DNA from: Sva-07 sp963716235
Lineage (GTDB): Bacteria; Actinomycetota; Acidimicrobiia; Acidimicrobiales; Ilumatobacteraceae
Assembly (NCBI GenBank): GCA_963716235.1
Contig: CAVQTE010000016.1
Location: 47,662-111,661 of the forward strand
Direction of reading: 5' to 3'
DNA: 64,000 bases
A program made the translations under genes and the position numbers. Below, in pieces: positions 16,924 through 26,898 of this stretch; position 1 is the stretch's first letter; every line of letters begins with the position of its first letter. The notes under the pieces were generated by a model. The model saw only the letters and a list, made by a program, of their open reading frames with translations. It ran no database searches and had not been told where the DNA came from.

Positions 16924-18249
16924 TCAGGTCTCGAACGGCATGTCGGTCATGGCCTCCATGATCGACGCGTTCGTAGGTGACGCACCGACCTTGAGTCGGT
17001 GGTGCAACGCCAACGCGAACGCTGCCAATGCGACGACGGATGACACGACGAGGCCGACTTCGATACGTCGGAACACCTCGTCACTCGACAACCAGGTGGC
17101 AAGCACGAACGATGCCAGGCCGACGGCCCACCCGATGGCGACGAGCGAGTGTCCCTGCAACGCAATCACGGCTTGCGCTGTCGCCAGGGCCAACATGTAC
17201 ACCGCACTGCTCAGCGTCAGCATGGCAAGGGTGCGGCCGGTGAGATCGGCGTCGTACACCAAGCTGAGTGCCCACGGCCCGAGGAGGAACGCCCCGATGG
17301 TGCCCACGACACCGACGGCGAGGACGAGGAGCATCAATCGCGTCAACCCGGAACGAAACTCGGCGAACGCCCCTTGCGCCGCCTGGCGGCTCAACCGCGG
17401 CAGCAGCGCGGCCTGCACCGCCTGGAACAGGAACAACGGAATCCTCGACAACAGTACGCCGTAGGAGAACGCGGTGACCAGCGCTTCTTCACTGGGGGAG
17501 GCGAGCAGGCTTGCGGTGATCGGACCGGCATTGAGCAGCGTGGCCGCACACACGGAGCCGACCAGCAGCCAGCCGAGGTTCGGGGTCACCTCGCTCCACT
17601 CGGCGGGAGGCCCCGGATCCGTCCGCAACGCTCCTCGACGAGCGACGTACGCGACGGCGAACAGCGGCGAAACTGCAACCGCCATGCCGTAGGCACCTGC
17701 GGCAGTCACGCCGACCACGGCCAGGGCGACGCACAGGATGATTCGTACGATGCCATCGGCGCCGAGAACAACGGCATAGTCGTGGAATCGGCCGGTGCCC
17801 GAGGAGATGCCTCGAGTCATGTGGGCAGGTGCGTACGCCGCGAACGCAGCGATCAACGCTATGACCATGAACCAGTCACCATCGAAGTACGACGAAGCGA
17901 TGATCGGGCTGAACAGGATGATGACCACCGTGACGAGCGCGACGAGGATGGCGCCGAGGCGCACCACCTTCTGCACGACTGGCTGGCCACCCTCGCCGAC
18001 CGCACGGCGATGCGACAGCGCCCGTCCCAATTCCTGCTCGAGGGGCAGGAAGAAGCCCGGAGCCAACGCGAAGACGGCGAACCACATCGCCGCGATCGGA
18101 GCGAACTCCTCCGCCCCACCGACGGCGACAGTGCCGACCTTGAAGAACGCGTAGGTTGCGACGCCGGCGATCAGCAGCGAGATTCCGACGGGAATCGTGC
18201 CCTCGGGCAGCGGTGTACGCGTCTGCGCACTGGGGGTGATCGACGACAC
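16924..18249 (-). CDS. polysaccharide flippase-like membrane protein (MOP/Wzx)
   Basis: A 441-residue protein with about 12-14 predicted membrane helices (for example ISLLIAGVATYAFFKVG near the start, VALVTVVIILFSPIIAS, LMLLVLAVGVVGTIGAFLLG and FVLATWL late). The pattern of paired helices with charged loops (PLEQELGRALSHRRA, LFLFQAVQAALLPRLSRQAA) fits the MOP superfamily of lipid-linked oligosaccharide flippases. It would move undecaprenyl-linked repeat units made by the nearby glycosyltransferases across the membrane. It lies 12 nt downstream of nothing obvious on its own strand but is close to the small gene at 18262-18468, with which it may be co-transcribed. Confidence 0.8.
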   Translation of the reverse strand: MSSITPSAQTRTPLPEGTIPVGISLLIAGVATYAFFKVGTVAVGGAEEFAPIAAMWFAVFALAPGFFLPLEQELGRALSHRRAVGEGGQPVVQKVVRLGAILVALVTVVIILFSPIIASSYFDGDWFMVIALIAAFAAYAPAHMTRGISSGTGRFHDYAVVLGADGIVRIILCVALAVVGVTAAGAYGMAVAVSPLFAVAYVARRGALRTDPGPPAEWSEVTPNLGWLLVGSVCAATLLNAGPITASLLASPSEEALVTAFSYGVLLSRIPLFLFQAVQAALLPRLSRQAAQGAFAEFRSGLTRLMLLVLAVGVVGTIGAFLLGPWALSLVYDADLTGRTLAMLTLSSAVYMLALATAQAVIALQGHSLVAIGWAVGLASFVLATWLSSDEVFRRIEVGLVVSSVVALAAFALALHHRLKVGASPTNASIMEAMTDMPFET

Positions 18250-18261
18250 GGGTGGACGATC

Positions 18262-18468
18262 TTAGCGACGAAGACTTCGCTCGAGCTCGCGCCGACGGAC
18301 CTGCATGCGCTGATAACTCAACAATCCGAGACCGACAGTGACATATGCCGCATCCTTGGCGAGATCAACGGCCCGCTGGGCGACGGCACCCGTGACCTGG
18401 TCGATCTGCGTGAGATCGAAATTCGTGAGGTCGACGTGCGTGGGGTCGAGCCGGGTCCAACTGGCCAT
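18262..18468 (-). CDS. small protein, 68 residues, unknown function
   Basis: It starts MASWTRLDPTHVDLTNFDLTQID and has a weakly hydrophobic central segment (AAYVTVGLGLLSYQ, about residues 40-53), then a basic tail (RMQVRRRELERSLRR), which suggests a small membrane-associated protein. The coding case rests on a good start, a TAACCT box 6 nt upstream of the ATG, and codon use like the neighbours. It is transcribed away from the giant GT2 gene across a shared 26-bp promoter region. No family is recognised. Confidence 0.6.
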   Translation of the reverse strand: MASWTRLDPTHVDLTNFDLTQIDQVTGAVAQRAVDLAKDAAYVTVGLGLLSYQRMQVRRRELERSLRR

Positions 18469-18474
18469 GACGGT

Positions 18475-18500
18475 AGGTTAGCGAGCGACGTCGCTAGCCT
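18475..18500. promoter_or_regulatory. back-to-back leaderless promoters inside one inverted repeat
   Basis: AGGTTAGCGA and TCGCTAGCCT form 10-bp arms (one mismatch) around GCGACG. The outer hexamers are the two -10 boxes: TAACCT for the small gene on the minus strand (6 nt before its ATG) and TAGCCT for the GT2 gene (9 nt before its GTG). RNA polymerase should not be able to use both at once, so the two genes may be mutually exclusive. Confidence 0.5.
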
Positions 18501-18509
18501 CGCTCCATC

Positions 18510-21500
18510 GTGGAACCGGAGATCGAACAAGCACCGCCTGTCGTCGCGGTCGTCGTCGTCCACGACCCGGGTCCCTGGTTCGAGTCGACGCTCGAAGCGC
18601 TCGGCTCCCAGGACTACCCGAACCTGAGGATGCTGTTCCTCGTCGCCGGTGAATCGAACACCGGTGCTGAGCCCGACGAGGTCGGCGAGCGGATCAGGCA
18701 GATACTGCCGTCGGCGTTCGTGCGCACCCTCGGCACCAACGTCGGCTTCGGACCTGCGGCGAATGAAGTGTTGAACCTGGTCGAGGGCGACAACGGGTTG
18801 TTCCTGATCTGTCACGACGACATCGCCCCCGAGCCCGATGCACTCCGTCTGCTCGTCGAAGAGCTCTACCGATCGAACGCTGGTGCCGTCGGGCCCAAGT
18901 TCGTCGACTGGGACGAGCCCCGCGTCCTGCAGTCGGTGGGGCTCAGCATGGATCGATTCGGTGAGATCGATCCGGTGATCGAACCCGGTGAGGTCGACCA
19001 GGAACAGCATGACGGCGTCCGCGATGTCTTCGCCCTCCCCTCGGCGTACTTCCTGGTCCGCGCCGATCTCTTCCGGACTCTCGGGGGTTTCGATCCGGCG
19101 ATCGACTTCTACGGCGAGGACACCGAACTGTGTTGGCGTCTGCACCACAGTGGTGCCCGCGTCGTGGTGGCTCCGTCTGCACGGGTGCGTCACCGCAGCG
19201 AGCTGCGCGAACGCCGCCCGGACCTTCCCCACGGTCGTCTTCGCGCGCGACACCGGATGCGGTCGGTGGCGACGCTCACCGGTGCCTCGCGTCTGCCGGG
19301 CCGATCCCTCGAGATGGTGCTGCTCACCCTCACCGAACTGGTGGTGGGGCTGTTCACCGGTCGCTTCGGCCAGGCATGGAAGTCGCTCGGAGCGCTGCTC
19401 GGTCTGGTGCCACGGACGCCCTCGCTCGTCGCTCGTCGACGGGAGGTGAAGCCGTGCCGACAGGTACCCGAACGTGAGGTGTACAGCCTTCAAGAACGCG
19501 GGAGTGCTCGGCTCAACTCGTATCTGCGCAGCCGCGAGACCGCCACGTATGTCGGCTCGGACACCGAGACCAGACGTTGGCGGCCGAGCACGACGGCACC
19601 GGTCTTCGCCTGGATCGCGGTCATCGCCGGAGTGATCATCGGGGCTCGATCGTTCTTCGACGGCGGGATTCCGCCGGTCGGCGAATTCCTCACGTTCCCC
19701 GACAGTCCGCGGGTGTTGCTCGACACGTTCATGTCGGGGTGGAACCCGAACGGGGCCGGCGCGACCTCGCCCAACCCGACCGGTTGGGCGACATTGTCGG
19801 GACTCTCGGTCGTCACGCTGTTCCGCATGGGGATGCTGCAGACGTTGTTCGTGCTGGGCCTGATTCTCGTTGGTGTCGCCGGCGTCTGGAAACTGGCAAC
19901 GGTGTTCCCTTCGACCCGGGCGCAGGTGGGTGCGCTCCTGGTCTACGCCGCCACCCCGCTTGTCAGTGGTGCGATGTCGTCGGGTCGTCTCACCGTGCTC
20001 GTGGTCTACGCCATCGTTCCGTGGGCAGTCCATCTTCTCCGTCGAGCGGTGGGGATCTCGACCGCCGATCCACAGCTCGCCGACTTCGACGTCGTCGATG
20101 GCCTCGCCGATTTGACCGTGTCGGAACGCGTGCGCCGAACGGTTCTGGTCGGTGTCGCTGTTGCCCTGGCCGCCGCCTTCGCTCCGATCGCGTTGCCGCT
20201 CGTCTTCCTCGTTTCGGTGGTGTTGGCTCTGGGCACCCTCCTCGCCCGCGGTTCATGGGCTACGGCGCTGTGGTTCTTCGTCACAGGCGCCGCTGCGACG
20301 CTCGTGGCTGCGCTGCTGAATCTGCCCTGGATCTTCTCCTGGTCGTGGGAAGGCCTGGTGGGTGCCGCACCGATCGGGGAGGCCAGCCTGGGGCTGCTCT
20401 CGGTGGCATCGTTCGAGATCGGCGTGACCGACTTCGCTGCATTGTCCCTCGCGTTGTACATCCCGGTGTTCGCCGCATTGCTGCTCGCCCGTGCGTGGCG
20501 GCTCACCTGGGCGGTACGAGGGGCGCTGCTCGTGGTGGTGTTCGGAGCGCTGGCTGTCCTCGGTGACCGCGGTTCGCTCTCGATTGCTCCACCGCAGGCC
20601 GGTGTGTTCCTCGTGCCCGTGGCACTCGGTACTGCCATCGCCGCTGCTGCGGCGCTCGCCGCGTTCGATCTCGACGTGCGCGGCGGATCGTTCGGCTGGA
20701 AGCAACCGCTCGGCATCCTCGCCACCGTGGCGGTGGTGGTCGGCATCGTTCCCGGCGTCATGGCGCTTGCCGACGGCTCGTTCCAGACACCTTCCACACC
20801 GCTCGCCAAGCTCATCGATGCCTCGCTGCCCGATGCCGATGCGACCGGCGACTACAACGTGCTCCTGATCGGAGATGCACGGCTGCTCCCCGTGCCGTCG
20901 ACCGAGTACCGCGACGGCGTCTCGTGGGCGATCATCGACGATGGTGCACTCGATGCCCGCGATCGCTGGATGCCGCCCGCCAACGACGCAGCCGACCTGA
21001 TCACGACAGCCCTCGACGAGGTCTCGGCGTCGTCGACCCTGCGCGCCGGTCGCCTTCTCGCCCCGCTGGGTATCCGCTACGTCGTCATCCCCGAGTTCGA
21101 CGGCGTCGTGTCGACCGTCGACGATCCGCTCCCGACGCCAGTGGGTCTGGTGTCGTCCATGGAGGATCAGCTCGATCTGGTCGCTCGAACGCCACGGCTC
21201 CCCACGCTCGAGGTGTTCGAGAACCGGGCGTGGCTCCCGACGACCGCCTTGTTGACGGGCTCGGCGGCACAGGCGAGCCAATCGGCGGGACCCGAGGTGC
21301 TCGTGCGGGCGGATCTGAGCGAGGCGACCCCGGTCTTCGTCGGTGCCGATCAGTTCGACACAACGGCCGAGTCCATCGATGCGGGCGTCGTGCACGTCGC
21401 CGTGCCGTTCGACGACAACTGGACGCTCAGCGTCGACGGGACATCGGTGCCGGCCCGTCGCGCATTCGGCGAGACGACGGCGTTCGACGTGACAGCAGGG

Positions 21501-21734
21501 GGAGTTGGCGAGCTCCGGTACGAGTCGCCGATCAACCGCCTGCTGCTCGTGTTCCTCCAGGTCGCGTTCTGGATCGCTGCGCTCGTCATCGTGTCGAGGA
21601 TTCAGGTCCCGACCGGACGACGAACGGGTCTGGCCGCCACGGACGAACCGCTCATCGACCTGTCAGCCGAGCCCCTGCTCGACCTGACCGTCGAACCGAC
21701 TCCCACTCCCAACCCGCATGCGAGCGGCGAATGA
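18510..21734 (+). CDS. GT2 glycosyltransferase fused to a large membrane domain (1074 aa)
   Basis: Residues 1 to about 260 are a GT2 domain: VVAVVVVHDPGPWFESTLEAL, LGTNVGFGPAANEVL, then FLICHDDIAPEPDALRLL with the DD metal motif, and GEDTELCWRLHHSGARVV with the catalytic ED. From about residue 360 a polytopic domain follows, with roughly 10-13 helices (ILVGVAGVWKLATVF, VGVAVALAAAFAPIALPLVF, WTALWFFVTGAAATLVAALL-like segments) and a long external C-terminal part. This is a known actinobacterial architecture for wall glycan assembly. The GTG start lies 9 nt after TAGCCT. The stop overlaps the next ATG. The sugar and acceptor are unknown; linkage to the secreted protein downstream is inference. 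Confidence 0.85.
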   Translation: MEPEIEQAPPVVAVVVVHDPGPWFESTLEALGSQDYPNLRMLFLVAGESNTGAEPDEVGERIRQILPSAFVRTLGTNVGFGPAANEVLNLVEGDNGLFLICHDDIAPEPDALRLLVEELYRSNAGAVGPKFVDWDEPRVLQSVGLSMDRFGEIDPVIEPGEVDQEQHDGVRDVFALPSAYFLVRADLFRTLGGFDPAIDFYGEDTELCWRLHHSGARVVVAPSARVRHRSELRERRPDLPHGRLRARHRMRSVATLTGASRLPGRSLEMVLLTLTELVVGLFTGRFGQAWKSLGALLGLVPRTPSLVARRREVKPCRQVPEREVYSLQERGSARLNSYLRSRETATYVGSDTETRRWRPSTTAPVFAWIAVIAGVIIGARSFFDGGIPPVGEFLTFPDSPRVLLDTFMSGWNPNGAGATSPNPTGWATLSGLSVVTLFRMGMLQTLFVLGLILVGVAGVWKLATVFPSTRAQVGALLVYAATPLVSGAMSSGRLTVLVVYAIVPWAVHLLRRAVGISTADPQLADFDVVDGLADLTVSERVRRTVLVGVAVALAAAFAPIALPLVFLVSVVLALGTLLARGSWATALWFFVTGAAATLVAALLNLPWIFSWSWEGLVGAAPIGEASLGLLSVASFEIGVTDFAALSLALYIPVFAALLLARAWRLTWAVRGALLVVVFGALAVLGDRGSLSIAPPQAGVFLVPVALGTAIAAAAALAAFDLDVRGGSFGWKQPLGILATVAVVVGIVPGVMALADGSFQTPSTPLAKLIDASLPDADATGDYNVLLIGDARLLPVPSTEYRDGVSWAIIDDGALDARDRWMPPANDAADLITTALDEVSASSTLRAGRLLAPLGIRYVVIPEFDGVVSTVDDPLPTPVGLVSSMEDQLDLVARTPRLPTLEVFENRAWLPTTALLTGSAAQASQSAGPEVLVRADLSEATPVFVGADQFDTTAESIDAGVVHVAVPFDDNWTLSVDGTSVPARRAFGETTAFDVTAGGVGELRYESPINRLLLVFLQVAFWIAALVIVSRIQVPTGRRTGLAATDEPLIDLSAEPLLDLTVEPTPTPNPHASGE

Positions 21735-23189
21735 TGCGCCGAGCCGTTCCCGCCGTCGTCGTCGTTGCGGCCGGTGTCGCCGGAATCATCGCGGTCGGAC
21801 GCGACGACGTCGTCGCTCCTGCTGCGTACTTCGCGACGCCGGCGGGCGCATGGATGCCTGCTGTCAACGACGAGGTGGCACTCACCGGGAGTTGGTTCTG
21901 TCCTGGCGTACCGGCGAGTGGTGAGGACGACATCGGCGGTGAGGTGATCATCTCGAACCGCGCCGACGAGCAGCTCGTGGGTTCGTACAGCGTCCTCACC
22001 GCTGACGGCCAGGCGGCCGAGGCACCGGTCGTCGTCGAACCGTGGTCGCAGGCCGTCATCGACGTCGACTCGTTGGTCACGGCACCGTTCGCCGGCGTGG
22101 TGGTCGAGATCGAGGGCGGGACGGGGCTCGTGGAACAACGCGCATTCCACCCCGCCGGCGACTCGGTGTCGCCGTGTGCGAACAACACCTCCGACCAGTG
22201 GTACTTCGCCGACGGCTTCACGGTCGACGGCAGCGTCGAGACATTGATCCTGACCAACCCGTATGACGACACGGCGAGTGTCAATCTGAAGTTCGCGACG
22301 GCCGCGGGCGAATCGGCGCCGGCCGCATTCCAGGGGTTCACGGTCCCGCCGCAGTCGGTCCGCACGATCCCGATCGCAGAACTCGGAGCCCGGGACGAAT
22401 CCGTGATCGCCGTCGAAGTGGCGGCTCAACGAGGTCGGCTCGTGGTGGGGCGGGCGCAGCATTATCTCGGTGGCGGTCGCCTGGGCTACGGCGTGACCCT
22501 CGCCGCGCCTGCGTTGCGTGACCAGTGGTGGTTCGCCGACGGCGAAACGGGCGAAGGCGTCACCGAGACGTTTGCGATCTACAACCCCACCGACGCCGAT
22601 GTGCAGGTCGACGCCGTCTTCCTCGGCCTGCCGATCGACGCCGTCTACGGTGACACGGCGCCGATCGACGTGCCTGCCAACCAGGTGGTCGTCTTCGACC
22701 CGTCCGACGAAGCGGTGGCTGGGCCCCTGCCCGACGGGCGCCACGCCACCGTGTTCTCCACGCTCGCCAAATCGTCCGTGGTCGTCGAGCGCATCTTGAC
22801 CCGACCGGCCGGTGACTCGGTCGCCACCTCGGTGGTGATGGGCGCGCCGCCTCGCGGTGACGGCTATGTCGCGTTCGCGATGGCATCTGGGGATCGGCCC
22901 GTCGGAGCCCACGCCGCAGGCGCTGGTCGTCTACAACGTCGACAACGTCGACGCGACGATCACGATTCGGTCGGTCGGTCCGGCGGGTCCGACCGATGTG
23001 GCATCGTTGACCGACATCCCGATCGGCCCCGGTGCTGTGGTGACCATCGACCTGGTCGACGCCGAAGTACTCGATCGCGAGCTCATCGTGGAATCGTCGA
23101 GCCGGGTGTTCGTCGAGCGATCGCTGTCTCGTGGTTCCGGGCGCGAGGGTCGCTCGGGATCGTGGGCGCTGCCATCAGGCGGCGGCTGA
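21731..23189 (+). CDS. secreted DUF5719-like protein, frameshifted near 22885
   Basis: The ATG overlaps the GT2 stop (ATGA). A hydrophobic N-terminus (AVPAVVVVAAGVAGIIAVG) acts as signal or anchor. The rest is beta-rich and repetitive: WYFADGFTVDG...ETLILTNPYDDTASVNL and WWFADGETGEG...ETFAIYNPTDADVQVD are two copies of one module. These features and the position after a GT2 gene match the actinobacterial DUF5719 type. After about 22885 the protein continues one base out of frame (WHLGIGPSEPTPQALVVYN) to the TGA at 23187. The restored length is about 485 residues. Function unknown; perhaps a surface partner of the GT2 enzyme. Confidence 0.72.
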
Positions 23190-23218
23190 GACGCCGCTTG
23201 GCCTCCGGCGGACGCCGT

Positions 23219-23224
23219 TAGCCT
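23219..23224 (+). promoter_or_regulatory. leaderless-type -10 box (TAGCCT)
   Basis: TAGCCT ends 8 nt before the ATG at 23233. The surrounding GCCTCCGGCG decamer occurs twice (23201-23210 and 23221-23230). Confidence 0.45.
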
Positions 23225-23232
23225 CCGGCGCC

Positions 23233-23688
23233 ATGGAACGACTCCTCGTTGCGGTGGCGATCGTCGGCGTCGTCGCCGTCGTGGCGGTGATCGCCCGACG
23301 TCGCCGGACACCGGATGCACCGACGCAGCGTCGTTTCACTGCTCCGACCCAACTCGACCGGGCCGAGTTCGTCCGGCCGCAGGCACCATGGCTGGTGGTG
23401 GTGTTCACATCAGCGACGTGCGAGGTGTGCCGCAGCGTGTTGGCGAAGGCCAACGTCCTTGTCAGCGATGACGTGGCGGTGCAGGAGGTCGAGTTCGGCA
23501 CCGATCGGGCGATCCACGAGCGATACTCGATCGATGCCGTGCCGACCCTGGTGATTGCCGACTCCCAGGGAATCGTCGTGGCGACGTTCATCGGTCCGAT
23601 GACCGCCACGGATCTCTGGGCAGCGGTCGCCGAAGCACGCGAACCGGGCTCGACACCCGGTGGTGGGTCGTGTCAGCGCAACGAGTGA
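23233..23688 (+). CDS. membrane-anchored thioredoxin-like protein
   Basis: A 151-residue protein. Residues 1-20 are one transmembrane helix (LLVAVAIVGVVAVVAVIA). The thioredoxin fold follows, with WLVVVFTSATCEVCRSVL containing a CxxC pair (CEVC, about residues 64-67) and the cis-proline loop IDAVPTLVIAD. The charged acidic glutamate in the CxxC and the N-terminal anchor differ from classic thioredoxin. It is probably a thiol oxidoreductase at the membrane whose exposed side depends on topology. The ATG at 23233 is preferred because it follows a TAGCCT box. It ends 4 nt before the convergent ftsH stop. Confidence 0.82.
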   Translation: MERLLVAVAIVGVVAVVAVIARRRRTPDAPTQRRFTAPTQLDRAEFVRPQAPWLVVVFTSATCEVCRSVLAKANVLVSDDVAVQEVEFGTDRAIHERYSIDAVPTLVIADSQGIVVATFIGPMTATDLWAAVAEAREPGSTPGGGSCQRNE

Positions 23689-23692
23689 GCGG

Positions 23693-25687
<1,995 letters not shown>

Positions 25688-25694
25688 CTTGACA

Positions 25695-25700
25695 ATGCTA
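25695..25700 (-). promoter_or_regulatory. leaderless-type -10 box (TAGCAT) for ftsH
   Basis: On the minus strand TAGCAT ends 7 nt before the ftsH ATG, without a Shine-Dalgarno sequence. Confidence 0.5.
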
Positions 25701-25768
25701 GGCGGGTTCCGAGCCGATGCCAGGTCGTGCTCGCATCGTGTATCCACCCCCGAGCCGCGGCGCCGCCG

Positions 25769-25774
25769 TACCGT
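25769..25774 (+). promoter_or_regulatory. leaderless-type -10 box (TACCGT)
   Basis: TACCGT ends 7 nt before the ATG of the DUF3499 gene at 25782. Confidence 0.45.
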
Positions 25775-25781
25775 TGCAGCC

Positions 25782-26027
25782 ATGTACGGGACGAATCGGT
25801 CGGGGGCGTTCGGACGGCTGTGCTCGCGCACGGGATGCTCGGAACGTGCGGAGGTGACGTTGAGCTACCACTACGGACGTTCGCAGGTCTGGCTCGACCA
25901 TCTGAGCACCGAACGAGATCCACACGCGTACGACCTGTGTGGTCGCCACGCCGAGCGCTTGTCGGTACCGTCGGGCTGGAGCCTCGAGGATCGACGCTTC
26001 GGTCATCACGCCCTCATTGCCGTCTGA
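25782..26027 (+). CDS. DUF3499 family protein
   Basis: An 81-residue actinobacterial protein. It contains RLCSRTGCSERAEVTLSYHYG with two cysteines, then DPHAYDLCGRHAERLSVPSGW, the DUF3499 hallmark of CxxC-like and C-x2-H pairs that suggest a small zinc ribbon. Function unknown. The corresponding mycobacterial gene (Rv3258c) is next to phosphomannomutase, as it nearly is here. The ATG follows a TACCGT box by 7 nt, so the long open frame upstream is not part of the gene. Confidence 0.88.
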   Translation: MYGTNRSGAFGRLCSRTGCSERAEVTLSYHYGRSQVWLDHLSTERDPHAYDLCGRHAERLSVPSGWSLEDRRFGHHALIAV

Positions 26028-26091
26028 CAACACGCGGGCCGACGGATCACGGTCGACGATGGCCTGATGGCCGTCCGATCCGGAGGGCAGG

Positions 26092-26097
26092 TAGGGT
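26092..26097 (+). promoter_or_regulatory. leaderless-type -10 box (TAGGGT)
   Basis: TAGGGT ends 6 nt before the GTG at 26104. Confidence 0.45.
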
Positions 26098-26103
26098 CGC
26101 ACC

Positions 26104-26841
26104 GTGGTCGACTCGGCGCGCGGCAGCGCCTCATTGCCGGGCGGGTTCCTGCCGTCCGCTGCACCTCGACCGATCGACGCACGCACGGCTGCCGCCACCT
26201 TCCTCGGCGCCTGGCTCGCTGCACAGATCGTTGCGTCGCTGATCGTCGTCGCGGTCGCCGACCGAACTACCGATCCGTCATTCGGGGTCACGGCGCTGGC
26301 GCTCGTCGGGGCATGGACCACGTACCTCGTTGCCATGTGGTTGGCGTCGCAGCGCGCCGGTTCGGGGAGCATGGTCGCCGATTACGGCTTGCGGTTCCGG
26401 CCGATCGACGTCGTCGGCCTGGGTATCGGCGTGCTGTGCAGTCTCGTCCTGATCCGCATCGTCTACCTACCGCTCGAGGCGCTGTGGCCGGCGACGTTCA
26501 GCGAAGCGAAGTTGAACGAGAACGCCCAGGATCTCGTCGACCGCGCCGGCGGGTCGACGTGGACCGTCGTGGCTGTGGTCGTGGTGGGCGCGCCGCTGAT
26601 GGAGGAGTTGTTCTACCGTGGCCTCCTCCAGCGCTCGCTGGCGTCGCGCTACAGCGATTGGCTCGCTGTGGTCGGCGTGGCTGCACTGTTCGCGTTGGTG
26701 CACTTCCGCCCGATCGAGATCCCCGGGCTGTTCGTCATCGGCCTGGTGTTCGGTTTCGCGGCGTTGCGGACCGGTCGGTTGGGCATGGCGATCATGATCC
26801 ACGCCGGTTTCAACGCGACCGGAATCCTGCAAGCCCTGTGA
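26104..26841 (+). CDS. CPBP family intramembrane metalloprotease
   Basis: A 245-residue membrane protein of the CAAX-protease and bacteriocin-processing family. Motif 1 EELFYRGLLQRSL carries the catalytic-type EExxxR; motif 2 is FALVHF with histidine; the last is IMIHAGFNATG with the third conserved histidine. About six helices are visible. The substrate is unknown. The GTG at 26104 lies 6 nt after TAGGGT. A CAAX-type protease gene is also seen near DUF3499 in other actinobacteria, though the reason is not known. Confidence 0.86.
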   Translation: MVDSARGSASLPGGFLPSAAPRPIDARTAAATFLGAWLAAQIVASLIVVAVADRTTDPSFGVTALALVGAWTTYLVAMWLASQRAGSGSMVADYGLRFRPIDVVGLGIGVLCSLVLIRIVYLPLEALWPATFSEAKLNENAQDLVDRAGGSTWTVVAVVVVGAPLMEELFYRGLLQRSLASRYSDWLAVVGVAALFALVHFRPIEIPGLFVIGLVFGFAALRTGRLGMAIMIHAGFNATGILQAL

Positions 26842-26898
26842 CGTCGCCGGCGCAACGGCCTTTGCCATGATGGTTGCCGTGATCGAGACCTTGGACCG

